Source: Alcaligenaceae bacterium (GTDB lineage: Bacteria; Pseudomonadota; Gammaproteobacteria; Burkholderiales; Burkholderiaceae_B). From it: a stretch of 64,000 nucleotides of DNA. Both the position numbers and the translations under genes were made by a program. The DNA lies in the NCBI GenBank assembly GCA_030538235.1, contig JAUNUJ010000009.1, positions 30,224 through 94,223 on the forward strand. The letters are read 5' to 3'. Shown here one piece after another: positions 45,311 to 53,953 of the stretch (the stretch's first letter is position 1; every line of letters begins with the position of its first letter). The notes under the pieces are model-generated. The model was not told where the DNA came from and made no database searches. It worked only from the letters and a program-made list of their open reading frames with translations.

Positions 45311-47170
45311 ATGAGATTATTAGTTTACGCTTTGTTAGCGACTACCGCGATTGTTAGCGGCTGCTCTTCAACGGGCGGAAACCTGAAAAACAATAGCTCG
45401 GCATCGTCCAGACACCATAATGATGTCTGGGATCGTATCCGCGCGGGCTATGCGATGCCTGATTTAAGAGATAGTCGCGTTGACTATTGGGTAGATTATT
45501 ACGCCAAGCGTCCCGGCTCTGTGCAGACCATGGCAAATCGCTCCAGTAAATACATTTACTACGTGACCACTGAGTTACAAAAACGCGGTATGCCGACCGA
45601 ATTGGCTTTATTGCCATTTGTAGAAAGCGCTTATAACACCACCGCTTTATCACGTGTTAAGGCCTCAGGTTTGTGGCAGTTTATGCCGGCGACCGGCACT
45701 GATTTTAAATTGGCTCAAAATTGGTGGCGTGATGAGCGTCGTGACCCGGTCAGCTCAACCCAAGCAGCCATTAATTACCTAGCCTATTTATATAATTTCC
45801 AAGGCAATGACTGGCATCTAGCTTTAGCCTCTTATAACTGGGGGCAGGGCTCTGTTAAGCGTGCACGTGATCGTAATGCCGCTCAGGGCCTTGGTACTGA
45901 CTACCTGTCCCTGAAGATGCCACAAGAGACTCGTGATTATGTGCCCAAGCTCTTAGCCTTTAAGCGTATTATCAGTAATCCGGCCAAATACGGCATCACC
46001 TTACCTAGAGTTCCTGATCAGCCTTATTTTGAAGAGGTTGCTAAAACAGTTGATATTGATATCGATGTGGCAGCTAGATTAGCGGGCATGTCGACTACCG
46101 AGTTTAAAGAGATGAACCCGCAATTTCATCGACCGGTTATCTTGGCTGAGCACGGACAGCGTATCCTTATTCCTAAGGCAAATGTCGCTACTTACAAAAA
46201 AAATCTTGCCAACTACAAGGGCAATTTAGCCTCTTATTCAGGTTATACGCCGCGTTCGGGTGAGTCTCTAGCAGATATCGCTCAGCGTCATGGCATTGAT
46301 TTAGCCTTATTAAAGCAGTTAAATGGCTACACCAGTAATCAGCATGTCGCGATTAATAGCAGAACGTTGATGTTACCTCGTGGACAAGGTATTTCACCTA
46401 GTGCGTCACCCTCAGGTATCAGAGCAAATTCACCCGCCCCGGTCAGACAACAACCTGCGCCGGCGGCGACTGCAACGCCTGATATGATGTTAGCTCTTAT
46501 TGAGCGTACACGTACACCGACAGCTACGATAAGTCAGTCGGCAGCGGTTCCGGCTTTAGCTCAACAACGTGCGCCGGCACCGACACCAACAGCGCGACCT
46601 TCGTCGCCGATGCCTAGACCGGGTTCAGCTACCGTGATGGCAAGAAATACTGCCGGCAACGTGAGTGGTAGTCCTGATCCATTGGCCGATTTAATTCGTT
46701 CTGATGGCTCGATGGCTACTTCTGTGCCTGCGCTTGCTGCTAATACATCGTCATCTGCCGCTTCTGCCAGTCATACGACAAGCGCAATGACAACGGCAGC
46801 AAGTAACCCACCGGCGGCAGCCTTACCAAATCTTGGCGGTAGTCAGTCTTTAGCAGCAAGAACAGCCTCTAATGTACAAAGCAGTGGACCGGTTGCGCAA
46901 CGCGTGAGCTGGGATGATAATTCCTCCGGCCGTAGTGTCGGCGCCCGTTCTGCAGCTTATCAGCCACAGGCTTCGGTAGCGGCCAATACCGCTTCTAGCA
47001 GCGATCGCAATCCTTCTACGCACCGTGTTGCCAAGGGTGAGACCTTATATTCATTGGCTCGCCGCTATAATACGAGTGTTAATGACTTAGCCGCCTTAAA
47101 TCATATCGCGGTTGATGGTTTACAAGCCGGAATGGTATTAAGATTGCCTTACTCAGGTACTGAGGGGTAA
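45311..47170 (+). CDS. mltD: Membrane-bound lytic murein transglycosylase D
   Basis: 619 aa lipoprotein: signal ending VSGCSS (lipobox VSGC). The transglycosylase domain has the catalytic Glu in LLPFVESAYNTTALS and SGLWQFMPATG and ASYNWGQGSV. LysM-type peptidoglycan-binding repeats follow: a degenerate one near VAARLAGMSTTEFKEMNPQ, one at TPRSGESLADIAQRHGIDL, and a clear one at the C-terminus, HRVAKGETLYSLARRYNTS. A long Ala/Ser/Thr/Pro linker (about 360-560) joins them. TATAAT at 45248-45253 is a possible -10. Confidence 0.94.
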   Translation: MRLLVYALLATTAIVSGCSSTGGNLKNNSSASSRHHNDVWDRIRAGYAMPDLRDSRVDYWVDYYAKRPGSVQTMANRSSKYIYYVTTELQKRGMPTELALLPFVESAYNTTALSRVKASGLWQFMPATGTDFKLAQNWWRDERRDPVSSTQAAINYLAYLYNFQGNDWHLALASYNWGQGSVKRARDRNAAQGLGTDYLSLKMPQETRDYVPKLLAFKRIISNPAKYGITLPRVPDQPYFEEVAKTVDIDIDVAARLAGMSTTEFKEMNPQFHRPVILAEHGQRILIPKANVATYKKNLANYKGNLASYSGYTPRSGESLADIAQRHGIDLALLKQLNGYTSNQHVAINSRTLMLPRGQGISPSASPSGIRANSPAPVRQQPAPAATATPDMMLALIERTRTPTATISQSAAVPALAQQRAPAPTPTARPSSPMPRPGSATVMARNTAGNVSGSPDPLADLIRSDGSMATSVPALAANTSSSAASASHTTSAMTTAASNPPAAALPNLGGSQSLAARTASNVQSSGPVAQRVSWDDNSSGRSVGARSAAYQPQASVAANTASSSDRNPSTHRVAKGETLYSLARRYNTSVNDLAALNHIAVDGLQAGMVLRLPYSGTEG

Positions 47171-47196
47171 AATCACCTGTTAGTGAGAAATTATTT

Positions 47197-47222
47197 GCCT
47201 AAACCGCTAAGGTGGTTTAGGC
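47197..47222 (+). terminator. Probable terminator after mltD
   Basis: GCCTAAACC (47197-47205) with GGTTTAGGC (47214-47222), loop 8 nt, followed by an AT-rich but not pure T tail. Confidence 0.55.
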
Positions 47223-47290
47223 ATTCCTTATTTATAAAAAGAAGTTATAATTAATTATTTTGAGTTACAGAAAAAATTACGGGAAAATTC

Positions 47291-48073
47291 ATGGGTATTT
47301 TAGCGAATAAACGAATTGTCTTGACCGGTTTGATTTCAAATCGTTCGATTGCCTACGGGATTGCCAAAGCTTGTCATGAGCAGGGCGCTGAATTAGCCTT
47401 TACCTACGCCGGCGAGCGTTTCGAAGGTCGTGTCAAGGAGTTTGCTGAGGAGTTCGGCAGTCAGATTGTTGTACCCTGTGATGTATCCTCCGACGAAAGC
47501 ATTGCGGATTGTGTAAAGCAAATCGCTGAGCATTGGGGTGATGGCGTTGATGCAGTGGTTCACTCTATCGGTTTTGCTCCACGTGAGTCGATTGCCGGTA
47601 ATTTTCTCGATGGTTACAACCGTGAAAACTTCCGTTCAGCACACGATATTTCTGCCTATAGCTTTGCTGCTCTGGCCAAGGAATTTTTACCTTTAGTAGA
47701 AATGCGTCAAGGCAACTTTTTGACTTTAACTTACTTAGGCGCTGAGAGAGCGATTACTCACTACAATATGATGGGTTTGGCTAAGGCATCACTCGAAGCG
47801 AGTGTCCGTTACCTAGCAAAAGCAGTCGGTGATAAGGGTATTCGTGTTAACGGTATTTCTGCCGGTCCTATCAAGACATTGGCAGCTGCCGGTATTAAGG
47901 ACTTTAACTACATCTTTAATTTCGTCGCTGAGCATGCTCCACTTAAGCGCGGTGTTGATATCGATGATGTGGGTAAATCAGCTGCTTTCTTATTATCTGA
48001 TTTAGCCTCCGGTATCACCGGTGAAATTCTACACGTTGACGCAGGTTTCAACGCAGTAGTTTCAGGTCTCTAA
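47291..48073 (+). CDS. fabI: Enoyl-[acyl-carrier-protein] reductase (NADH) FabI
   Basis: 260 aa SDR enzyme, last step of the fatty-acid elongation cycle. N-terminal LTGLISNRSIAYGIAKA is the FabI-specific cofactor loop; VVHSIGFAP and the catalytic YNMMGLAK (Tyr-x6-Lys) follow, and the end GEILHVDAGFNAV is typical. A TATAAT hexamer at 47246-47251 could be its -10. A terminator follows immediately. Confidence 0.97.
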   Translation: MGILANKRIVLTGLISNRSIAYGIAKACHEQGAELAFTYAGERFEGRVKEFAEEFGSQIVVPCDVSSDESIADCVKQIAEHWGDGVDAVVHSIGFAPRESIAGNFLDGYNRENFRSAHDISAYSFAALAKEFLPLVEMRQGNFLTLTYLGAERAITHYNMMGLAKASLEASVRYLAKAVGDKGIRVNGISAGPIKTLAAAGIKDFNYIFNFVAEHAPLKRGVDIDDVGKSAAFLLSDLASGITGEILHVDAGFNAVVSGL

Positions 48074-48088
48074 TCACCACATATCAAA

Positions 48089-48121
48089 GCCTAAGTAGAG
48101 ATTTTTACTTAGGTTTTTTTA
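48089..48121 (+). terminator. Rho-independent terminator after fabI
   Basis: CCTAAGTA (48090-48097) with TACTTAGG (48106-48113) and eight T residues. It ends only 18 bp before the dnaQ start codon. Confidence 0.9.
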
Positions 48122-48139
48122 AATATTGCGATATTTCAA

Positions 48140-48853
48140 ATGCGTCAAATTGTTCTGGACACGGAAACTACGGGTATTGAAGCCCATAATGGCGACCGTG
48201 TGGTTGAAATTGGTTGTATTGAGTTAGTCAACCGAGAGCCTACGGGCAATAATCTCCATATTTACTTTAATCCCCAGAGAGATTCCGACCCCGGCGCCTT
48301 AGCGGTGCATGGTTTAACAACCGAGTTTTTGAGTCAATTTAATACTTTTGATAAGCATGCTCGCGAAATTGCTGATTACATCCGGGGCGCAGAGTTACTG
48401 ATTCATAATGCGGCCTTTGACGTGGGTTTCTTAAATGCCGAGTTTGCGCGTTCAAAAATTGCTGCAGTCGAACAGATTGTCGGGAAAATTACCGATACCT
48501 TGGCCTTGGCGCGCTCTAAGTACCCGGGTCAGCGTAATAGTTTGGATGCGCTTTGTGATCGCCTAAGAATCTCTAATGAACATCGTGTCTTACACGGTGC
48601 TTTATTGGATGCGGAGTTATTAGCCGATGTTTGGCTAGCGATGACTCGCGAGCAATTTGGTCTATTGGATGCGATGCAGGAAGAGCAGCAACAAAGTCCG
48701 GCTGAACGTGACGAAGTAGCGGCAGCCTTGACCGGTGTGTTGAGTTTGCCGATCATTAAAGCCGATGCAGAGGAGTTAACAGCGCACAATGCCTATGTCG
48801 AGGTGCTTGATAAAGCGGTCGGTGGTCAATCTCTGTGGCATCAATTCAAATAA
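48140..48853 (+). CDS. dnaQ: DNA polymerase III epsilon subunit (proofreading exonuclease)
   Basis: 237 aa. DEDDh exonuclease motifs: LDTETTGIEAHNGDRVVEIG (ExoI, Asp-x-Glu), LIHNAAFDVGFLNAE (ExoII), and HGALLDAELLADVW (ExoIII, His and Asp). The C-terminal end GGQSLWHQFK resembles other proteobacterial epsilon subunits and binds the alpha subunit. There is no ribosome-binding site, and a small hairpin AAATAT-tgcg-ATATTT (48121-48136) lies just before the ATG. The terminator 18 bp upstream leaves almost no room for a promoter. Confidence 0.96.
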   Translation: MRQIVLDTETTGIEAHNGDRVVEIGCIELVNREPTGNNLHIYFNPQRDSDPGALAVHGLTTEFLSQFNTFDKHAREIADYIRGAELLIHNAAFDVGFLNAEFARSKIAAVEQIVGKITDTLALARSKYPGQRNSLDALCDRLRISNEHRVLHGALLDAELLADVWLAMTREQFGLLDAMQEEQQQSPAERDEVAAALTGVLSLPIIKADAEELTAHNAYVEVLDKAVGGQSLWHQFK

Positions 48854-48864
48854 ATCCGGAATTC

Positions 48865-48890
48865 GCGAGAGGGTGGTATCTCGCTTTTTC
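48865..48890 (+). terminator. Rho-independent terminator after dnaQ
   Basis: GCGAGA (48865-48870) with TCTCGC (48879-48884), followed by five T residues. Confidence 0.8.
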
Positions 48891-49082
48891 TTGATGTTTC
48901 TCTAGTTTAAAAAGTCCTCGCATTATTTCTTTTAGATTTTTCAATTAATCGTCAATTGCCTCGTTCTATTGGTTTACACTTAAATCAATAATCAATGGAT
49001 AGATTTAACTTCTCCGACGTTTAGAGTAGCGGAGCTAGATAAAAATTCTTTAATAATTCATTTATTTAATTTTTTAGATGTT

Positions 49083-49112
49083 TATAATAGGACTATAAAC
49101 TAGTTTTTATAG
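49083..49112 (+). promoter_or_regulatory. Candidate -10 and leader hairpin before the DUF442 gene
   Basis: TATAAT at 49083-49088, with a poor -35 (TTTATT at 49061-49066), is followed by CTATAAA (49093-49099) pairing with TTTATAG (49106-49112), which ends next to the AGG ribosome-binding site. The hairpin could mask translation initiation. Upstream, 48891-49082 is AT-rich and I see nothing else in it. Confidence 0.35.
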
Positions 49113-49121
49113 GTTATTTAT

Positions 49122-49472
49122 ATGAGTGATATGCCGTTTACACAGCTTAACGACGACTATGCCGTGGCTCCGCAATTAACCGCGGACGATGTACGTACTG
49201 CCAGTCAGGCAGGTTACCGTACTTTATTAATTAACCGTCCGGATGCTGAGCTCAGCCCTGAGCAGCCTTCATCTGAAGAGATGATTGGTTTGGCAGAGAG
49301 TTTAGGCATGAAGGCAGTTTATTTGCCTATTATTAGTGGTGGTCCAACTGAGGGGGAGGTTGAGGAGTTTGCAATTGTGTTTGAGGAACTACCGAAGCCT
49401 GTGTTAGCCTATTGTCGTAGTGGCAATCGTAGCGCAACAGCTTATGCCTTAGCGGCAGCCAGAGAATCTTAA
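49122..49472 (+). CDS. DUF442 / TIGR01244-type sulfur transferase-phosphatase-like protein
   Basis: 116 aa. It has the phosphatase-like cysteine loop CRSGNRSATAY (Cys-x5-Arg) near the C-terminus and the N-terminal pattern YAVAPQLTADDVRTASQAGYRTLLINRPD of the DUF442 family, often found as BLH (beta-lactamase-hydrolase-like) domains in sulfide detoxification proteins. Here it is stand-alone. It is 14 bp before a universal stress gene, likely one operon. Substrate unknown. Confidence 0.8.
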   Translation: MSDMPFTQLNDDYAVAPQLTADDVRTASQAGYRTLLINRPDAELSPEQPSSEEMIGLAESLGMKAVYLPIISGGPTEGEVEEFAIVFEELPKPVLAYCRSGNRSATAYALAAARES

Positions 49473-49486
49473 AAGGAGATAACTTT

Positions 49487-49951
49487 ATGTACAAGAAGAT
49501 TTTATTACCCATCGACGGTTCTGATATTTCAGCACAAACTGCAAATTCAGGTATTTCATTTGCTCGTCAAATCGGTGCGGAAATTGTAGTTTTAAATATT
49601 ACCCAGCCTTTTTCTACGCTAGTGGGTTTTGATGGCGTGGCTGCATCTTATGCTATTTCAGATACAGACTATGAGGAAGCTGCTCGCAAGGAAGCTGAGG
49701 AGTACTTGCAACCGGTCATGGACCGAGCCGACACCGCAGGTGTCAAGGCAAGTTCGGCTATCGTATCCAATTACAACGTGGCTGACGGTATTGTTGAGGC
49801 AGCTAAAGAGAATAATTGCGATTTAATTTACATTGCAACTCATGGTCGTAGTGGTTTATCTCGTTTGCTCTTAGGTAGCGTCACCACCAAGGTCATCCAA
49901 TTAGCACCTGTTTCAGTGTTGGTATACCGTGTAGAGAGTTCTAATCAGTAA
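49487..49951 (+). CDS. Universal stress protein (UspA family)
   Basis: 154 aa. Begins MYKKILLPIDGSDIS and ends with the ATP-binding pattern THGRSGLSRLLLGSVTTKVIQLAPVSVLV (G-x2-G-x9-G-S/T), so it probably binds ATP. A strong AAAAGGAG precedes the ATG. Role in stress is inferred from the family. Confidence 0.93.
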   Translation: MYKKILLPIDGSDISAQTANSGISFARQIGAEIVVLNITQPFSTLVGFDGVAASYAISDTDYEEAARKEAEEYLQPVMDRADTAGVKASSAIVSNYNVADGIVEAAKENNCDLIYIATHGRSGLSRLLLGSVTTKVIQLAPVSVLVYRVESSNQ

Positions 49952-49978
49952 TTCCTCGTGCGGATGCTATAAAACTAT

Positions 49979-50014
49979 TAAGCCCATGATTTTATATCAT
50001 GGGCTTAATTTTTT
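49979..50014. terminator. Terminator between usp and bioB
   Basis: TAAGCCCATGAT (49979-49990) with ATCATGGGCTTA (49996-50007), 12 perfect pairs and a 5-nt loop, followed by ATTTTTT on the plus strand. It serves the stress gene and, less clearly, the converging bioB. Confidence 0.9.
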
Positions 50015-50047
50015 GATAGTTGGTGATAACGTAGTGGTGGAGTTTAT

Positions 50048-51028
50048 TTAAGCACTATATAAATCCAAGCGTTGGAACATTTCCTGATCTTTTTCTCTTT
50101 GAGGGTTAGCGGTAGTCAGTAGGCAATCACCATAGAAAATCGAGTTGGCACCCGCCATAAAGCAAAGTGCTTGTGTACCGTCATCCATTTGTTCGCGACC
50201 GGCAGATAAGCGCACTTTGGAATTAGGCATCAAAATACGGGCAATTGCAATGGTGCGAATAAATTCAAAGGGATCCAGATCTTCTTCTTCGGCCAGTGGG
50301 GTGCCGGCTACCTTAACTAAATGGTTGATTGGTACAGATTGCGGTGGGGGGTTCATATTGGCTAATTCGGCCAGTAAACCGGCGCGTTCTCGGCGCGACT
50401 CACCTAAGCCGACAATCCCTCCACAGCACACATTAATACCGGCTTCACGCACGCGTTCGAGCGTGTCTAGGCGATCTTGGTAGGTGCGAGTCGTAATGAT
50501 GTTGCCGTAGAATTCAGGCGCGATATCAATATTGTGGTTGTAATAATCAAGTCCGGCTTCTTTTAATTGTTCTGCTTGACCATCTTTCAACATACCAAGG
50601 GTGACACAAGTCTCCATACCGAGGGCTTTAACCTGACGCACCATCTCACTGACGACTTCAATCTGATGCTGCTTAGGGCCACGCCATGCAGCGCCCATAC
50701 AGAAGCGTGAAGCACCCTGTTCCTTGGCAGCCTGAGCGGCTTTAACCACTTCCTCGACAGCCATTAGTTTTTCTTTTTCTACATCAGTGGTGTAACGTGA
50801 GGATTGAGGGCAGTAAGTACAGTCTTCGGGGCAACCGCCTGTTTTGATGGATAGCAGTGTTGATAACTGAACTTCACCGACCTGATGGAATTGGCGGTGA
50901 ATTGTCTGAGCTTGAAACATTAGCTCCATAAAGGGTAATTCAAATAATTCATTGACTTGAGCCACAGTCCATTTAGCGGTCTCAAGTTCAGCAAAGGTAT
51001 TTGTACGGGATAAATCAATAGTTTCCAT
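50048..51028 (-). CDS. bioB: Biotin synthase
   Basis: 326 aa radical-SAM enzyme that inserts sulfur into dethiobiotin. [16 protein letters not shown] holds the Cys-x3-Cys-x2-Cys [4Fe-4S] site; [14 protein letters not shown] and [11 protein letters not shown] hold [2Fe-2S] ligands and substrate contacts, and the end [12 protein letters not shown] is typical. Other biotin genes are not adjacent. GGAGA is present 5 nt before the ATG, and a good promoter with a palindrome lies upstream. Confidence 0.98.
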   Translation of the reverse strand: METIDLSRTNTFAELETAKWTVAQVNELFELPFMELMFQAQTIHRQFHQVGEVQLSTLLSIKTGGCPEDCTYCPQSSRYTTDVEKEKLMAVEEVVKAAQAAKEQGASRFCMGAAWRGPKQHQIEVVSEMVRQVKALGMETCVTLGMLKDGQAEQLKEAGLDYYNHNIDIAPEFYGNIITTRTYQDRLDTLERVREAGINVCCGGIVGLGESRRERAGLLAELANMNPPPQSVPINHLVKVAGTPLAEEEDLDPFEFIRTIAIARILMPNSKVRLSAGREQMDDGTQALCFMAGANSIFYGDCLLTTANPQREKDQEMFQRLDLYSA

Positions 51029-51053
51029 TTATGTCTCCATTAAGCTGTCAATG

Positions 51054-51082
51054 ATAATAGTATTTGTAGCATAGCTATGCAA
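51054..51082 (-). promoter_or_regulatory. bioB promoter with overlapping palindrome
   Basis: On the minus strand TTGCAT (51077-51082), 17 bp, TATTAT (51054-51059). The perfect palindrome GCATAGCTATGC (51069-51080) overlaps the -35 and the spacer, an ideal place for a repressor. It does not look like a BirA (TTGTTAACC) or BioR (TTATCTATAA) site, so the regulator is unknown. Confidence 0.65.
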
Positions 51083-51192
51083 ATCAATTTATAAACAAGA
51101 TGAGCGAAGTTAGGTGAAATTAGCTAAAGATGAATGAAGTTTTATTTTCTTATAAAACCCTGAATGTTATGTGTTGATTTTTACTTGGTTTT

Positions 51193-51241
51193 TAAGTGTA
51201 ATTTGTAGACAATACTTTTAAGCACTAATCAGTTACACTTA
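51193..51241 (+). repeat. Inverted repeat before the AstE/AspA-type gene
   Basis: TAAGTGTAA (51193-51201) and TTACACTTA (51233-51241) are exact inverses, 31 bp apart. They could form a stem in the leader or be paired operator half-sites for the gene starting at 51273. Confidence 0.4.
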
Positions 51242-51272
51242 TTGGCTTAAGCTTTATTACATGGGGTTTTTT

Positions 51273-52406
51273 ATGCAAACAGAAACGGTGAATTTAACAG
51301 GCTCTACGCCGGGTACATCTTATCAGCTTAGCGCGCTTCATTTTGGACCAAGCAATGCTAAAAAAGTCTATATGCAAGCTAGCCTACACGGGGATGAGTT
51401 GCCTGGTTCTTTAGTGGCTTATTATTTGCATGACGCCTTGTTAAAGCTCGAACAGGAAAATCGTCTAGATGCGCGTATTGTTTTAGTGCCTTTCTGTAAT
51501 CCCATCGGTTTAGGGCAAATGTTGAATTATCAGCATATTGGTCGTTTTCACTTTGCAACCGCTCAAAACTTTAATCGACTGCAAGCTCGTTTTGATCTTT
51601 ATCGAGGACTAATCGAATTAATTGAGCGCGAGGGTATCACTTGGTCAGCGAGTGCCACAGAAAATACGTTATTAGTACGTCGTTATTTGCAACGAGTACT
51701 CAATGAGATGGTTGTCAGTTCAGAAACTGACTCCCTGCATAAAACCTTGCTTCAATGGTCTTATGACGCCGATTTGGTGTTGGATTTACATTGTGATAAT
51801 CACGCGGTCATGCATCTGTATGGTACCCCTGAGGCTTGGCCTAAGCTTGAGCCTTTAGCGTGTTATTTAGGCAGCCAATGCCAACTGCTTTCTGAGGACT
51901 CAGGTAGTAATTCCTTTGATGAGGTAGTCTCTTCAGTTTGGGCACGTCTGCGACAACAATACCCCGAGGTTGCGCTGGATTTGGCCTGTATCAGTAGCAC
52001 GGTTGAGTTCAGAGGCGAGTATGACCTATCGCATCAATCAGCATCTGAGGATGCCAAGGCCATTATTCAATACTTAAATCATCAAGGCTATCTTCGTTTG
52101 GCTGAGACTGAGGTGAAGGAGCCACCGCCTTTGTTATGTGCTGCTCATCCTTTGGGCGGTCTGTGTTATGTTGAGGCGCCGGTGGCGGGGATTGCAGTTT
52201 ATTTAGTGCAACCCGGTGACTGGGTAGAAAGCGGTCAGGCAATTGTTGATATTGTTGATCCGGTTAGTCTTACAAAAACCACTGTCATCAGTCCCGCTAG
52301 CGGTGTTGTTTTTGCTCATAGTGCACAGCGTCTGGCGCGTCCGGAGCGTAAACTGATGAGTATCTCCAGCCCGGTGGAGCAGGGGAATTCCGGTTTATCA
52401 CCTTAA
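51273..52406 (+). CDS. Succinylglutamate desuccinylase/aspartoacylase-family protein
   Basis: 377 aa from the ATG at 51273, preceded by GGGG at a good distance; another ATG at 51261 would add four residues. Zinc carboxypeptidase-like fold: ASLHGDELPGS gives His-x2-Glu, and LVLDLHCDNHAVMHLYG gives the third ligand His. A C-terminal barrel-like segment YLVQPGDWVESGQAIVDIVDP resembles lipoyl-type hammerheads seen in this family. It should hydrolyse an N-acyl amino acid or similar amide; the substrate is unknown. Its end overlaps the converging rarD-like gene by 4 bp. Confidence 0.8.
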   Translation: MQTETVNLTGSTPGTSYQLSALHFGPSNAKKVYMQASLHGDELPGSLVAYYLHDALLKLEQENRLDARIVLVPFCNPIGLGQMLNYQHIGRFHFATAQNFNRLQARFDLYRGLIELIEREGITWSASATENTLLVRRYLQRVLNEMVVSSETDSLHKTLLQWSYDADLVLDLHCDNHAVMHLYGTPEAWPKLEPLACYLGSQCQLLSEDSGSNSFDEVVSSVWARLRQQYPEVALDLACISSTVEFRGEYDLSHQSASEDAKAIIQYLNHQGYLRLAETEVKEPPPLLCAAHPLGGLCYVEAPVAGIAVYLVQPGDWVESGQAIVDIVDPVSLTKTTVISPASGVVFAHSAQRLARPERKLMSISSPVEQGNSGLSP

Positions 52407-53365
52407 TCAGTGTTGAGCAACATTGTTTTTTTATACTCCCTATAACTGCTGCCGGTAAAAATAATCACCGCAATCCAGACCAAAACATAGGCGATAAAAC
52501 GCATACTGTCAAAGGGTTCCTTTAAAATCAGGAGTCCGATTAGAAACTGCATGGTCGGATTGATGTACAGCAAAATGCCCAAGGTATTGAGGCGGATTCG
52601 TTTGGCTGCCGCCGCAAAAAACAACAGGGGATAACTAGTTAATACACCGGTTCCAATGATCAATAAAATAGTTTTTGATGGTAAATCAAAGAATCGAAAC
52701 TCGCCCAAGGTGTGTAAGTAGAATAGATAGCCTAGGGCAAAAGGCAGCATTAAAAGGGTCTCTATCGTAAAGCCGGGAATTACGGATAGACTAGCCTGTT
52801 TGCGCAATAAGCTATAAAAACTCCAGGATATGCTGATAAGCAAGGCGATCCAAGGAATTTGACCCCCTAATACAGCAAGCCATAACACACCACAACAAGC
52901 GAGGAAGACAGCGATACTTTGAGCCTTGTTAATTCTCTCACCCACAAAGACCCGGGCTAAGGCAATACTCATTAAGGGTGACATAAAGTAGCCTAAACTT
53001 GCTTCGATCACACGATTAATAGATACGCCGTAAATATAGGCCAGCCAATTCGTACCCAGAGCCATTGAAGCTAAAAAGAAAACCAACACCACCTTGGGTT
53101 TTTTAAAGGTGCTCAGAACAATGTCTTGCTGTCGACTAATAAAGAGTAATAACAGCGCGCACACTGAAGCCCAAAACACTCGATGCCCCATCAATTGCGA
53201 GGCAGACATGCCTTGGTCATTGAGCATAGACCAATACAGCGGAAAGACGCCCCAGGTACAGTAACAGATCAGCGCATAGAGTACGCCTAGTCGTGTTTCC
53301 CTTGCTTCTGAGGCAGTCACTATAGCTTTTATTGGTGGTGTTTGGCTTGATGGCTGTTTGAACAT
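52403..53365 (-). CDS. rarD: RarD-type EamA permease (copy 2)
   Basis: 320 aa with ten transmembrane helices. GVLYALICYCTWGVFPLYWSML, LMGHRVFWASV, NWLAYIYGVSINRVIEASLGYFMSPLMSI and LLYINPTMQFLIGLLILKEPF are RarD hallmarks. RarD proteins are presumed exporters in the DMT superfamily; substrate unsettled. A close paralogue lies at 53954, with a Nudix gene between them; all three are on the minus strand. Confidence 0.88.
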   Translation of the reverse strand: MFKQPSSQTPPIKAIVTASEARETRLGVLYALICYCTWGVFPLYWSMLNDQGMSASQLMGHRVFWASVCALLLLFISRQQDIVLSTFKKPKVVLVFFLASMALGTNWLAYIYGVSINRVIEASLGYFMSPLMSIALARVFVGERINKAQSIAVFLACCGVLWLAVLGGQIPWIALLISISWSFYSLLRKQASLSVIPGFTIETLLMLPFALGYLFYLHTLGEFRFFDLPSKTILLIIGTGVLTSYPLLFFAAAAKRIRLNTLGILLYINPTMQFLIGLLILKEPFDSMRFIAYVLVWIAVIIFTGSSYREYKKTMLLNTD

Positions 53366-53374
53366 AGCTCAGTC

Positions 53375-53929
53375 TTAGAGGCTTTCTAGTAACCAATGCT
53401 GTAGAGCAGCGATGGTTTTTATATCCTCGATCTCTTTATTTTTTAATGCCTTAATGACTTCTTCGCGTGAATAAAGCACGGTGTCAACTAACTCGCCTTC
53501 ATCCGGTTTGAGTTGACTATTGGCAGTCAGACCGTGAGCCCGATATAAATACATAAACTCGTCACAAAAACCGGGGGCTGTATAGAAATTATGAATAAGC
53601 TCAAGATTTTTGGCCGTGTAAGGCGTTTCTTCTGCTAATTCTCTTGCTGCGGTGGCTTCAGGTGTTTCGGATTCGTCGCTATCCATTTTGCCGGCAGGAA
53701 TCTCTAATAAAGGTTTATCCACCGGGTAGCGGAATTGGCGTACCAAGACTACTTTATCGTCATCGGTTATGGCCAACACAGCCACGCATGGGCAGTGACG
53801 AACAACCTCACGGCTGGCTTTTTGCCCATCAGCTAAAGCGATGGTGTCAACATAGACTTGGACGATTTGACCATGATAGATTTCTTTACTGGCAACTTTG
53901 GTTTCTTTGAGATGTGCATGCTCTGTCAT
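53375..53929 (-). CDS. Nudix hydrolase, ADP-ribose pyrophosphatase-like
   Basis: 184 aa. Looks like NudF/ADP-ribose pyrophosphatase: VVLVRQFRYPVDKPLLEIPAGKMDSDE, the Nudix helix AARELAEET, and HNFYTAPGFCDEFMYLY. Two departures from the Nudix box are visible: about two extra residues between the first Gly and REL, and EETPY where EETGY is usual. The metal-binding Glu residues remain, so activity is likely. It is 9 bp before the downstream rarD-like gene. Confidence 0.87.
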   Translation of the reverse strand: MTEHAHLKETKVASKEIYHGQIVQVYVDTIALADGQKASREVVRHCPCVAVLAITDDDKVVLVRQFRYPVDKPLLEIPAGKMDSDESETPEATAARELAEETPYTAKNLELIHNFYTAPGFCDEFMYLYRAHGLTANSQLKPDEGELVDTVLYSREEVIKALKNKEIEDIKTIAALQHWLLESL

Positions 53930-53953
53930 AATAATGTTCCGAGGGAAATGGGA

